DNA of 64,000 nucleotides from Perilla frutescens (GCA_026008535.1 BRKX01000018.1:24684088-24748087), one strand, 5' to 3'. Positions 46,615 through 57,893 are shown, numbered from the stretch's first letter. A program made the numbers and translations. Notes: generated from the sequence alone by a model not told the origin.

Positions 46615-47402
46615 TTTGTTTTTTGCATTTTATGGATTATATTTTGATTGTTTGAATAAATGTTTATGTTTACTGTTGGTTTTTGGTTGATCTTTGGTGT
46701 TTGTGAATCATGTAGGTGTGATCGCTCGAGAAAGGAAAATGCTGGAGGCGGAGGACCCAGCTGCCATTGTTTGGGTGTTGTTTTTTTTTTTTAATTCTGT
46801 CGTTGAACTGTAATGTTTTTTACTTTGTTAAACTGTGTGTTTTCTATTTTGTTGAACAATATGTTTGTGAACAATGTTTATCTCGATTATGTTTATTTTT
46901 CATTTCATTTTACTTCTTTAGTACGATTGAATGGTGCATAAAGTGTTAAAGAAGAATACAAATATCAACGTAGTAGACATAAACATCGTATAATAGTTTC
47001 GATAAATCGTACAATAGTTCGATAAAATAGAACACATAGCGAAAAAAAAACAACCATAATTCAAGCCCAGCGGCCGCTGGGAGTCAGCGGTCGCTGGGAA
47101 TGTTTCTGCCCAACATTCCCAGCGTGCGCTGGATGCCAGCAGCCGCTGGGCTTGAATTATGGCCATCTCAACGGCCGCTCACAACCAGCGGCCGTTGGAC
47201 TTTATGTTTTTTACATAACATGTGTTTGACAAATATTTTTTTATCATATTGATTTTCAACTATTTATATGTCTACTTTCATCGGAAACACAATATAAAAA
47301 ATTGTGTTATTCAAATTCGTTATAAAAATTTAACAATATAAGCACAAATTATTTATAAAATACCAATTATAGTCAATGTTTCATAGTCAATTAAAAAAAA
47401 TA
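46615..47402. other. Convergent intergenic region with a 110-bp hairpin
   Basis: This lies between the 3' ends of the plus-strand ORF and the transposase. At 47053-47163 two arms of about 50 bp are nearly perfect inverted repeats (CCATAATTCAAGCCCAGCGG on the left, its complement on the right). Each arm contains two degenerate CCCAGCGGCCGCTGGG-type words. No coding sequence. Confidence 0.75.
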
Positions 47403-48863
47403 TTACTCAGCAGTTTCATCTTCGGTTTCATCATCATTTCCATCACCGTTATATGTGGGCCTCGCTTCCCACATAGCATTGGCAATGCTCATTCTCCATG
47501 CATTAGCTTCCGTTCTTTGTTGTAGTTGGCTTTGAGATAGCCATTCTATATTTTCTTCTTCTGGAGGAGGAGGTGGTAAATCTTCATCTCCTTCATATTC
47601 CACTGGAAATTCATCAGAGCGGCACTCTTTTCGAAGAAAATTGTGTAAACCAGCACAAGCCAAAACTAATTCAGCTTGGATTTGAAATGAGAAGGGAGGT
47701 GCTGTTTTGAAAATTGTGAATCTAGATTTGAAGACACCAAAAATCCTCTCAATCACATTCCTTAACGATGCATGACGGAGATTGAATAATTCACTTGCAT
47801 TTCTAGGGTGACGACCTTCACCACCAAAATCTTTTAAATGATATCGAACACCACATAAAGGAGCTAAAAACTGACGTCTATTAGCAAATCCACAATCCAC
47901 CAGAAAATATTTACCTACAACAAAATAATTTTATTATTATTTGTCAAATAGATGTCTTTACACTATTTAAAAAAAACACACAATTATAAATATGGTACAT
48001 ACCTTGCGGCACCTGAAGGCCATTTGTTCTAGATAATGCATCACTGAAAGCTTGGAGTCATGTGCTGAACCTTCCCATCCACTTAGCACATACATGAACT
48101 GCAAATCAAAGTTGCAAGTTGCCAAAACATTCTGTGATTGCATACCATGACGATTACGAAAACTGCTTACTTCTCGGCCTATTATCATTGCCGGAATATG
48201 AGTTCCATCTATAGCTCCGATGCAATCCTAAAATAAAGTCAAGATAAGATATAAACAAATAAAACATTTAAAATACATTACATAATAAATGATACATACC
48301 TTAAAAAAAGGCATAAATCTTGTGCAATCCTGAATTTTAGCTGGAGTCTGTATAGACGGCTTAACCATCATGTCCGGTGCTATCATGTTCAATGCCTTTA
48401 ATACTTTATTGAAATTTTAACTTGTGGCAAAATGAGAACGACTGAATCTTTGACGAACATTACAATATCTGTCGTTGTGCCCGACAATGATCAAGAATGT
48501 TGCCACCATTTCTTCAACACATATGTGTCTTGTATCTTGTAGAGGCGTTTTATCTCTTATGATAGAGCATAACTTCAGAAACGCATCAGGATACATTCTA
48601 TACAACTGTCGAAAACTTTGTGGATCTCCTTCAATCATATCTTTAACAAAATGATATCCAATTCTCGTAATTGGTCGTCGCTGCAAAGAACGTTCAATAT
48701 GCTGACGCATCATATCAATTTCCCCTAATAGTGTTAACACTGTCTTGGCTGTCAATAGCAAGAGCTTAACATTTTCATAGAATTCTGTCTCCTCTTCCTC
48801 ATCAATTTATTCTTCCATCTCTTCATTTTCTATTTCTTCTTCCAATATTTCATGATTTTCCAT
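47403..48863 (-). pseudogene. PIF/Harbinger DDE transposase, mildly decayed
   Basis: Catalyses excision and TTA/TAA-specific insertion, in the nucleus, with the Myb-like partner. Exons inferred: 48863-48300, 48227-48003 and 47914-47403, with 72- and 88-bp GT-AG introns. The start MENHEILEEE is acidic. Helical N-terminal blocks follow (LQRRPITRIGYHFV, QLYRMYPDAFLKL). The catalytic residues are visible: Asp in IGAIDGTHIP, Asp in WEGSAHDS, Glu in LRNVIERIFGVFK, followed by the LACAGLHNFLR block. Lesions: a TAA near 48806, a TAA at 48418 and a frameshift near 48045 (after DSKL, where the family continues SDALSR). All three are small, so the copy is recently inactivated or close to active relatives. 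The acidic C-terminus (ETEDETAE) ends at 47403. Confidence 0.85.
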
Positions 48864-49132
48864 GCTGCATTTAAACAAATAAAATTTCTTGATTACAGCG
48901 ATTGTGTTAAATAAAAAATATATCCAAATGCATACAACTTAATAAATCAACAAATAAAAAAAAATTTAGCCAAAAAAACATAATGTTAATATCGAATAAA
49001 CCAAACATGTTATATAATCAAAAAACATAATTCATAACATCAAATAAATAATTAACATAAATTCTAACAAGACATCCAAAAAAATACTAATAAATCAACA
49101 TCAAAGTATGTCAAATATGAAGTAAAATATCC

Positions 49133-50104
49133 CTATTTCTTAATCTTGTAAGCTATCCACTGAGCTCGTTTCTCAACACTCATCTTCAAAAAACCATCTT
49201 TTTGGGACTTCGTGACAAGCAAGTCAAATGCCTTAATCCGAGTGTCTGCATCCAAATTTGGGATCTCTTTGATTGCATCCCATGTAGTGTACAATCTTTC
49301 TTTTTCTCTTTTCTCCAATTCGCTATCTCTTTTCAGTAAGAGACCGTGAACTTCACCAAACAGTGTTTTCACCTCTTCCATGATCTTTTCACGAGAGCCA
49401 GAAGTTGCTTCATACTGAGTTCTACTTCTTTTGGCTTGCTTCGGTCTTTCAGTGGAGCTCTTAGTCACTTCAGGCTGCCCAGAAGGTGGTGTGAAACTAG
49501 ACGGGGGTTGCTCATCTTGTGATAGTGCGACAAACGCATCATTCTCAGGATCAAACGTTAAATCTTCTATGCGCGCATTTCTATTTTCATCTTCTCCTAC
49601 TGTATTTGCATCAGTAGCAATTCCCAACCCAATTGAATTTCTTCCGACGGCAACACCATTACCCACCGCAATCCTCAAATCCTCATAATCCACAATTTCT
49701 TCACTTTATTAATTAAATAAAAATATTGCATAATAATTAATTTCCAATATGATACATACCGAGAAGTACACATCCCACACTTCATCTGTAGCCATGAATT
49801 TTTTCGTATTGTCGTCATATCCAAAACCAGAACTATACTTCAACAGGTTCGAATAACCGATCCAACGACTCTTAAACCATTTGAGCCGGCTTTGATAATT
49901 ACTGTAGGTCCTATTACACCCGAGTCTTTCAATAAACACAGTAAGTATTCTTTCTTCCACAGTGGCTTTGCTAAATATGCCACTATTATCACACCATCCG
50001 CGACGCGCACCATCAACCATAAGTTCTAGCAGAAGGTTAGTCTCTTCCTTCCTCCAAGGTTCATAAGATGTCCTCTTTTTCGAATCTTGTTGTGAGTCCC
50101 CCAT
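49133..50104 (-). pseudogene. Myb-like ORF of the Harbinger element
   Basis: PIF/Harbinger elements encode a Myb/trihelix-like protein that helps the transposase reach DNA and the nucleus. Exon 1 starts at 50104 (MGDSQQDSKKRTSYEPWRKE) and carries a trihelix/Myb-like fold (three Trp-containing helices: W-RKEETNLLLELMVD, QSRLKWFKSRW, DEVWDVYF) up to a donor at 49759 (TCG/GTATGT). Exon 2 starts near 49703 and ends at 49133 with YKIKK; it has an acidic linker and a basic Lys/Arg patch (PKQAKRSRTQ) that may be a nuclear signal. The two exons are one base out of phase as read, so a small indel or a different splice site is needed. Confidence 0.7.
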
Positions 50105-50441
50105 GATAATACTAATATAATATGTTGTATACACTATTAATCATCTTATCATTAATAATAACAGCATATATACTAGTTTTCTATGATTCAATAATCAATC
50201 AAATTATATCAAAACCAAAAGAGAGTAAAATTTAATCAATAATGAATACACGAGTTAAAAATAATAATCATAATCGAATCAATAATGAATACACGAGTTA
50301 AAAATAATAATCATAATCGAATAGTATGGAGAGTACCTGACGAAGATTGTAGGCGCCGCCTTGCCGCCGCTGCCGTTCGTGTAGAAATTGCGGAGGAAAA
50401 AAGAGACCGTGAACGAATATTTATAAGCGGATTATGCCAGG

Positions 50442-50595
50442 CCCAGCGGTCGCTCGACCCAACGACCGCTGAGATATCACCGACTTAAACCCAGCGGCCG
50501 CCGGCCGCTGAGGTGCCATCCTCAGCGAATCCAGCGGCCGTTGGGTCGAGCGACCGCTGGGAGTCCCAAATTCGTGTACCCACCGGCCGCTGGGT
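50442..50595. repeat. Right CAGCGGCCGCTGG word cluster of the Harbinger element
   Basis: At least six palindromic words are present. Arms of 30 bp at 50442-50471 and 50532-50561 are inverted repeats (CCAGCGGTCGCTCGACCCAA against its complement), and CAGCGGCC-GCC-GGCCGCTG (about 50492-50510) is a perfect small hairpin between them. This is about 340 bp upstream of the Myb-like ATG. Confidence 0.85.
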
Positions 50596-50744
50596 CACAA
50601 CGCTCTCCGGATTTTCCAAATCCATCAAAATCTCGTGTCTGGAGGTCGAATTTCATCCTTTATATTTTTCACGTGAAATCCATCCGAAATCCAACGAAAT
50701 CAATGACTTTTTAAAGTCCGTGGATTGTTGAATACCTCAAAATT

Positions 50745-50880
50745 TTGATGGACTTTTAAAAGTCGTGATTCAATACACCAGGATTTCATTGGACTTTTAA
50801 AAGTCTGGATTGAATACACCAAAATTTCGTTGGACTTTTAAAAGTTTGGATTGAATACACCTGGATTTTAAAATTTCAAT
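50745..50880. repeat. Three subterminal 41-bp repeats
   Basis: GGACTTTTAAAAGT recurs at 50750, 50791 and 50832 with a common AATACACC tail, immediately inside the right end of the Harbinger element. Confidence 0.85.
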
Positions 50881-51518
50881 GAAATCCAACGAAATCCACA
50901 TCCAATACACCCCCCTAAAACTACTTGAAAAAATACATTGATTACAAATCATTTCTAGATCATCTAAGATAATTATAATATTGATCGAAATCATTTGAAG
51001 AATCCTCAAACTCATGTCCTTCACCTTTGAATTAATTAAACTGTGAAAATTCTCCTTGATGAGGAGACGACTGAGATTCATGAGCTTGGTTTCTTTTTTG
51101 TATAATTATAATTTGTTCACAACGAATGTATTCACACGTAGTGGGATCGGAGATAAAATCCAAATTTTTATAAGTGTTGTAGTCATGTAATATTTTCACT
51201 AATTGTAAGTATTTGATAATCATTTAAAGTACTTTTATTATTCAAAGCATATTATATGTTATAAATTATTAATAGCATTTATTTTTTGAAAGTATATATT
51301 AAAAGTTATTAATTTTGAAAAATTATCATTTTTAGAAAAATACTAAATCATTAAGCATATTCATATTTTAATTATAAAACAAAATAAAATCTTTAAGAGA
51401 ATATTCTTATTTGGTGTAAGCTGCAAAAAAAATAATAAAAAAAAAATTGGTGTTGAAATTGCACATATATAGTGCAGAATTTGCACCAAATATATGCTTA
51501 GCATTGGAGATACTCTTA

Positions 51519-52790
51519 GACTACCATTATCAGTAACCACTCCAACCACCCAACCACTTCAATATTTAATTAATTTCTCTCTCTTCCACATCATCAATAT
51601 TCATCCAACCAAACCACATTTATTTTACATGTTTTATCAATGACCACCCAACCACACCATTATATATAATTATTTTATTTTATTTTTTTAAAATTAAAAT
51701 ATTACTTGTGATAAAATAATATAAAAATTTATAATCATAACAAGAAAATGAAAATATTCCAAACTAAATTAATAACATAAATTACAACATACTTTACACC
51801 AATTAAATTACATTTCCTAAAATTACAGAAAATAAAATCACACTCATTAAACGATATTTTATAAAATTACAACCACCTCAGTTTGGAAATAATTCTGCCA
51901 TAAGACGATTTTTCAGAGATTCTTCTTGAGGAGACAAGTTGTTTTTAACCAACAAAGTGTTGAGCATATTCATTTTTTACGATTGCAACATAATATCTCC
52001 CATCCTGTTAATTGCCTCCACTTCCTTCTCACGTGTGATCCTCATTGCCTGGAGTTCTGCAGTGTGTTCATCAGGAATAAGTGACTGTTGTGACACAGTG
52101 GCTTTTCCTTTCCTTTTTGCTTTCACCTTGTCTCTGCCATTAGGCCGACGAATTGTTGAACTTTCACTAGCATGAGTTTCTGAGGTGGAGTTGTGTGGAT
52201 CTTCTCAAATTTTGAGGATTTGAGAAAAAATTATTTGGATTACTTGGATCTATTGAAAGATTGAGAAAGATGGATTTTAGTAATGAAAATGGATGAAATA
52301 AGAAATAAAAAGGAGATGATTTTTCTGTGTGCAAAAATATAGCAAATGAGATATATTGTGCGTGGTTGAGTGTGAGTAAAATATAGCAAATGAGATGATT
52401 CTTCTCTTCCAAAGTCAGCGCAACCCTTTGGCAAAAGGGGCCTAAGATATCATCAGAAAAAAAATCCAATTAAAAAAAATCGAGAAAATTGTGCGTAGAG
52501 TGAGAATTGTAGACGAAAGAGGCTGAAAGAAATTGAGATAGCAAAGGAACTTTGAGGAGCTTGTAGTCGATGATGTTGAATGCTGCATGTGTTGAACGCT
52601 GGATGTTGGCCAGAGCTGTGGGGTCAGTGAAGAGATTGGATGCGCCGTAAAGAAGAAGCGTGAAGAAGAAGTGGGAAGGAGACTGAATTAGAAATCCTCT
52701 TCATGAAATTTCAATTAGGGTTTAATTTGTTTTTATTTTATTTTTATTTTTTTCAAAAAATGTAACTGTTGTGAACAAATTACAACACTA
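51519..52790 (-). mobile_element. Harbinger-derived remnant with a Myb/NAM-type fragment
   Basis: On the minus strand, 52204-51878 encodes a Lys-rich, heptad-like tail (RRPNGRDKVKAKRKGK, then MRITREKEVEAINRMGDI) ending in NRLMAELFPN. It resembles the C-terminal part of the NAM-associated proteins common in Harbinger-type elements, with one in-frame stop. Upstream (about 52220-52260) is an Asn/Pro-rich start (NPNNFFSNPQN) typical of the same proteins, so the middle has been deleted. Ends were not defined. Confidence 0.5.
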
Positions 52791-53118
52791 AAATAACAAC
52801 AGATTTTTTCGAACCCTGGTAAATTAATGAACAACGGTTCATAATTAGCCGTTGTAACCTAAAAAACGCTCATAGTCAACGATTATCTCAAAACCGTTGT
52901 TAAGAAAACTTCACTCATAGTCAACGCTTTTTAGAAAACCGTTGTGTATGTATGCATAAGACAACGTATTTTTTTCAACCGTTGTAAAATTTCAGAAAAA
53001 ATGCGCTCATAGTCAACGCTTTTAGCCAAAACCGTTGTAAAGTCTAAAATTACAATGGTTTTTCAAAATAACCGTTGTGTTTCTTATGTTGTCTTAATGG
53101 CTTTTTGTAGTAGTGAGG
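52791..53118 (-). mobile_element. Possible CACTA-type terminal fragment
   Basis: Read on the minus strand the block begins CACTACTACAAAAAGCC (53115 down), similar to CACTA transposon ends. It contains four units of the form CTCATAGTCAACG...AACCGTTGT (about 52870, 52912, 53004 and a degenerate one), like subterminal repeats. The other end and any gene are missing, so this is tentative. Confidence 0.4.
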
Positions 53119-53124
53119 AAAAAA

Positions 53125-53300
53125 ATGGATTGTGCTTTTTATGAATGGTTGAGATTTATTGCTTTATGATGAACGGTGGATATCAAATTGACATGAATTG
53201 TGCTTTTTATGAATGATTGAAATTTATTGCTTTATGATGAACAGTGGAGATCAAATTGACATGGATTGTGTTTTTTATGAATGGTTGAGATTTATTGATT
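53125..53300. repeat. 68-bp tandem repeat, about 2.6 copies
   Basis: Units starting ATGGATTGTGCTTTTTATGA recur at about 53126, 53194 and 53262, with few changes. Confidence 0.85.
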
Positions 53301-53308
53301 TAATATAG

Positions 53309-53677
53309 GGTAAATTACATTTTGATACCTACAGTTTGGGTACTGTTTAAAAAATGGCCCGCTTTTCAAATTAGCAAAACAAAACCCATTTTTTTCAAAA
53401 ATTTGCAAATCTAACATTTAATCAATTTTACGGTCCGAAAATTATACACAATTGATTATAATTTAATATTTACTAATTGGATAAATATTTTTCTATGTGG
53501 TTGTGGAAATATGAATATTAAAATACAATCAATTGCGTATGATTTTCGGGTCGTAAAATTGATTAAATGTTAGATTTACAAAATATTTGAAAAATTGGGT
53601 ACTATTTTACTAATTTTAAAATATTGGGCCATTTTTGAAAAAGTACCCAAAATGTAGGTATTAAAGTGTGATTTACC
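53309..53677. mobile_element. Foldback element of 369 bp
   Basis: The left end GGTAAATTACATTTTGATAC and the right end in reverse (GGTAAATCACACTTTAATAC) start inverted repeats. Pairing continues inwards (GGGTACT, TAAAAATGGCCC, AACATTTAATCAATTTTACG, CAATTGATT), so nearly the whole element folds into one long hairpin with arms of about 155 bp and a centre of about 55 bp. No coding sequence and no clear target duplication. Family unknown (MITE or foldback type). Confidence 0.7.
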
Positions 53678-53739
53678 AAATCTAATTGTCCAACAACAAA
53701 AAAAAAAATCCAATAGACATAATCAATTAATCAACCCAA

Positions 53740-54136
53740 TCTATATCTATGCATATATAAAGGCAAAATCGTAAGATAGACAACGATTCTGCTATAAGCC
53801 GTTGTCTATCACACGATTTAATAATTACATTTTAGACAACATTTTGTAATAATAGATAACGGTTCTGAATTAATAGACAACATTTTTGAGTAAATGGACA
53901 ACAGTAGTGACATTTATTGTTGTAAATTCTTCTTCTTCTTCTTCTTTACACTTTCCATGACAGTTTAGATTATAACCGTCATATTTTAACAAATTTTTGC
54001 AATCTTATTTCTTATTTTTTAATTGGAAATTTGAGATTTATAATATTTTTTATTTTATTATTTTATGCATAGGTGGATGATTTGTATAGTACTATACATT
54101 TGTCGCATAAAAAAATAAATTTCATTTATGTTGCAC

Positions 54137-54194
<58 letters not shown>

Positions 54195-54573
54195 TATTAT
54201 TTCTATTTCTATTTCTATTTCATCATTTAAAATAATTAAATAATTATATTTTTATACATATCATATATTCAAAGAAATCAAATGTTATTTAATCTTGGAC
54301 AATTATACATTGCTTTTTATAAAATCGTGTCGTTTGAGATATTTCAATTTGATCTTTCTAACATAAATTTTAATTTAGTTCGTAAAATTTAATTTTCTTT
54401 TTATTTGTCGCAACTACACAAAATTGGTCTTCTTATCTAATTAATTAACACATGTGCATATTGTTTTATTAATTTTAAAAATTAATCACAACATATAAAA
54501 TTCAAAAATAATCATAATAATAAAAAATTTAAAAAATAATTATTATTTGTGCAACGCACAGGAGAAATACTAG
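53740..54573 (+). mobile_element. Non-autonomous Helitron
   Basis: It starts TCTATATCTATGCATATATA after an A, and ends with the hairpin TGTGC-AAC-GCACA (54548-54560) followed ten bases later by CTAG (54570-54573) and a host T. These are the textbook Helitron termini. Inside are AACGG/CAACG-type words (53780-53910) and an AAT microsatellite (54140-54193), but no Rep/helicase. Confidence 0.7.
54140..54193. repeat. AAT microsatellite
   Basis: About 18 tandem ATA/AAT units are seen directly. Confidence 0.95.
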
Positions 54574-54942
54574 TACTATATAAAAACAGAATAGTGAGGA
54601 TAATTTAGATAATTCATAATTAAGTTAGTTTTTTAAAAAATAATTCACGATCATTTTTTTATTTGCATAATACAGTAGTTAATTAGTTTTCTACATTAAT
54701 TACAAAAGCCTAACCTAATTTTACCTCAAGTGGTGCATGTCCAACCTCCAAAACGATGCCTTCCTTTGAAACGATATAGTACGTGTAAACAGATTAATTA
54801 AGATTGGAAACGATTCCAGCGCCCAATAATCTATATAATACGTTCTCATAGCCTTCAAATTTACAGTTTGTAGGTTTTTGAACATAAAAAATTACAGAGC
54901 AAGATATTCAACAGTTCATTGCAGCAACTTGAGAGAAAAAAA

Positions 54943-55029
54943 AATGGCACCAGCATTTGTACACGGACACTTTCGATCTGAAGCCACATCCTCAATCTCA
55001 AGCCTTTTGATGAAGTATCATATGTTTGG
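54943..55029 (+). CDS. Candidate first exon of a small unknown gene
   Basis: A TATA-like CTATATAATACG (about 54830) stands about 110 bp before an ATG at 54943 in an A-rich leader context (GAGAAAAAAAAATGGCACC). The frame encodes MAPAFVHGHFRSEATSSISS and on to KYHMF, then a donor-like GTATGAATTT. A downstream candidate segment at 56493-56580 (PPMFVPHFPNKFDKKL...) follows an acceptor-like TTATTTAG, but the direct join is out of phase, so another exon or a lesion is needed. I do not recognise the protein. It may be a broken host gene. Confidence 0.3.
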
Positions 55030-55327
55030 TATGAATTTAGTTGTTTTCTTTGTAAACGATGTCTGTTATTGCTAATGTTTGAAATTACTTTGCAGATGCT
55101 TCTTTCTTTTATGATCCTTCTATTGGAATTTTTTTGCTTATATTAGCATATTTGTGGTAACTTGATTGATGGTATGTTCTGATTGACCGTATGAATTTTT
55201 TATTTGAATACTCGCAACCTAATTACTTGAAAGCATTGATAGGAATACATATCTAGCAACTTATGTAGGTGTTTTGTTTTTCATTGAATACTTATCTTGG
55301 AATTGTTATCCGCTCTATATTTGTAGT

Positions 55328-55660
55328 GTCCCGTTGCCCCAGCAAATTTTAAAGCATGTTATTATTATTTAAGTCCTATAAGTCGCCGTGATATGTTTAG
55401 TGCTATATTAAATTTGAGCATTTTAAATATGATATAAGATTTATTTAAATTTATATGTTAACTTTTGGACCTCTACGTGTATTTTTATTTTGGGTCCCGC
55501 TGCCCCCGCAAATTTTAAAGCATGTTATTATTATTTAAGTCCTATAAGTCGCCCTGATATGTTTAGTGCTATATTAAATTTGAGTATTTTAAATATGATA
55601 TAAGATTTATTTAAATTTATATGTTAACTTTACGTATATTTTTATTTTGGGCCCATGTCA
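55328..55660. repeat. 166-bp tandem duplication
   Basis: The block beginning GTCCCGTTGCCCCAGCAAAT recurs 166 bp later with few differences (GTCCCGCTGCCCCCGCAAAT), covering both copies almost entirely. Confidence 0.9.
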
Positions 55661-55669
55661 TAACAATTC

Positions 55670-56866
55670 TTTTATTTTCCTAAGTCCAGTTTGCAAGCCC
55701 TTTGATTGAGCCCATTACACCATAAACCCTAAATCTATTTTTCCTTTTTTAAAACCCTAATTCTCTTCCAAGATTTACACGATTATGGAAAGATATCAAC
55801 ACATTCAAGCTTGACATGTTTAAATCCCCAACTTCTAGTATAAATAGAAGAGCTTTCATTCACAATAGTCACACCAACTCGAGCAATAATATATTCTCTT
55901 CTTACATTTTGAGTGATCCTCTCTCCTTTCGTCTGGATTCGTCGAGGTAGTTCTTCTTCTGTCATTTTGTTCCTCTGTACTTACGAGCTTCATTTAGGGA
56001 GAGTCATGAAAGTTTTCTCTTTCTATTATTTTATTATTTTGAATCTCTGGTTTTCATCGAGCAAAGCAATGATTTTTCTTTCTGTAAAGATTGCCACAAA
56101 TATTTTTTTTGAGTGGACAAGATGTGATGATGTGGTCTAACGGCCAAGCATGATTAAATGAGATTTTATTTTAGTTTGACTTTATTTTCTGTAATAAATG
56201 TCAATTTATGATTGAAACTTCCACTGTATTTTCAATAAATGATTTTATTAATGAAAAAAATGAGTAACATGCCATTTTCTATTAAAAGTGAATTTGAGGC
56301 ATTACAATATTGATAGTGTTTTAATTTTGAAAGAGTAAACATACATCTATGATGCTAAATAATGGAGATTTTTTATACAGTGCCTAATGTATAGAGTCAA
56401 TTTGAAATAATCTATTTTATAATACTTCGGCATATAATTGCTATGTACCTCTTCTATTTCTTGCATAATGATATATTATTATTTTATTTAGCCTCCAATG
56501 TTTGTGCCCCATTTTCCAAATAAATTCGACAAGAAGTTAATAGAGAATGATGGTGATGAGCCAAGTAAATTTGATAAATAAATGATGTTTCCAGAAAGGC
56601 CAAATTGTAATCAGACATGATTGAATCCATAGGAATAATGTAAGGTGCAATCTTTATTGGCGTTACTATCCTGCATAATAGTTTTTTTTTGAAGAATTAA
56701 AGTTTTTTTGATCTATTAAGAATTAAAATAATGTGTTCCATTTTTTTCCTATTAAATAACATGGTTTCATTTTTTATCTGTTATTGTCCTGCTCAAAGTT
56801 TTTTTTTTTTTGAAAAAAAATGAAAAATATGTTTTATCTTTTGTACTTTGATAATTCTGCATTTGT
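55670..56866. other. AT-rich DNA, no clear gene
   Basis: The ORF at 55913-56140 and short ones nearby show no family features. The candidate downstream exon noted with the gene at 54943 lies at 56493-56580. Confidence 0.4.
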
Positions 56867-56900
56867 TATTTTTTTTTTTGGGGGGAGGGGGGGGGGGGGC
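56867..56900. repeat. Poly-T followed by poly-G tract
   Basis: A T run passes directly into a G-rich run with one A (GGGGGGAGGGGGGGGGGGG). This can form G-quadruplex structures and is prone to sequencing or assembly length errors. Confidence 0.9.
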
Positions 56901-57866
56901 TTTACTATGCATGAATTTAGTGCACATTTAGAATGAATTGTGATCTGGAGTTGAGTACAAAAATTATGCGGTTTTGATGATGAAGCTTGTCTTATATAGA
57001 CTAATGAATATGTTTGGAATTGGAATGATTTATATTTTACCAAAAATGTGTAGTAATACTTATGTAATAGAAAATGTTAATGTCCTTTTTTCATACGGCT
57101 CGAAACCTACTATTAAGTTAGATAACTCATGACTCGGAAGGTGTTAAGTTTAAGAAAATGTAGAATCATCAAGTGATCAAATATCTTCAAGATCAGAAAA
57201 AGTCAAAGATCATTGATTCAATTGATCTAGAAAAAGTTGAATCATAAAAGAGGTCGTTGATTGATGAATGTTAATAAGCAACATCCCGAAACTAAAGAAG
57301 CACACGTCCATCCCAAGATGTATATATACATAAAAAAATAAGTCTCATTTATGTTTGTTATATTATGAATTGAATGATGAATTATTCCATTCAAAAACTC
57401 AGCATCAATATAATGCTCATTTTCATCTTAATTCATAAGTGTCACCCTCTTTGTAGCAAATGCTAATTAAATTTTTATCTGCGTGCATTATATCTCATAT
57501 GCAATGACAATTAACAAAAGTCGAGAGTGATCACAATCGCAAAATTTTCACTCTTAAACAACTAAATGTTGCAGTTATTTTCAAGAATTACATGTCATAG
57601 TGGATTAAATATATTATTAATTAATTTGCAATTAATATCATGTTGTTACAAAGACAGCTACAAATGTTTGTATATAAGGAAATATTTTGGAGAGTTACAA
57701 GCATGGTGGACTAAATATTTTTTTTATGACTTGCAATAAAGATCATGTTGATACAAATATGACTACAAATTTTTTAAAATCACACACACAACACACACAT
57801 ATAGTATTTATGTATAAAATTTATGAATAAATTATCATTTAAGAATTAGTTGTAACTATATGATCG

Positions 57867-57893
57867 CCATGCAACGCATGGGTAAGGCACTGG
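57867..57893 (+). mobile_element. Helitron 3' end
   Basis: A perfect 6-bp hairpin CCATGC-AAC-GCATGG (57867-57881) is followed nine bases later by CTGG (57890-57893) and a T. The matching 5' end was not identified; the element may extend several hundred to a few thousand bases leftwards. A CA-rich stretch lies at 57780-57805. Confidence 0.6.

Larger units (their letters stand above)
44823..50915. mobile_element. PIF/Harbinger element with three genes
   Basis: Inverted ends GGGGGGTGTATTGGATGTGG (left) and the same in reverse at 50890-50915 extend over about 35 bp. TAA flanks both sides (44820-44822, 50916-50918). It has the standard pair of minus-strand genes (DDE transposase and Myb-like protein) and an additional plus-strand gene. 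Subterminal and central regions carry GC-rich palindromic words. Three 41-bp repeats (GGACTTTTAAAAGT in each) lie near the right end at 50750-50870. Confidence 0.9.
44439..51515. mobile_element. Tourist/Harbinger-type element, split by another element
   Basis: The termini are CAGCATCTCCAATGCTAG on the left and, read in reverse, GAGTATCTCCAATGCTAAGC on the right; similarity continues to TATTTGGTGCAAA. TTA flanks both sides (44436-44438 and 51516-51518), the PIF/Harbinger target duplication. Outside the inner element, only about 980 bp belongs to it (44439-44822 and 50916-51515), with no gene, so it is a non-autonomous member. Confidence 0.75.
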
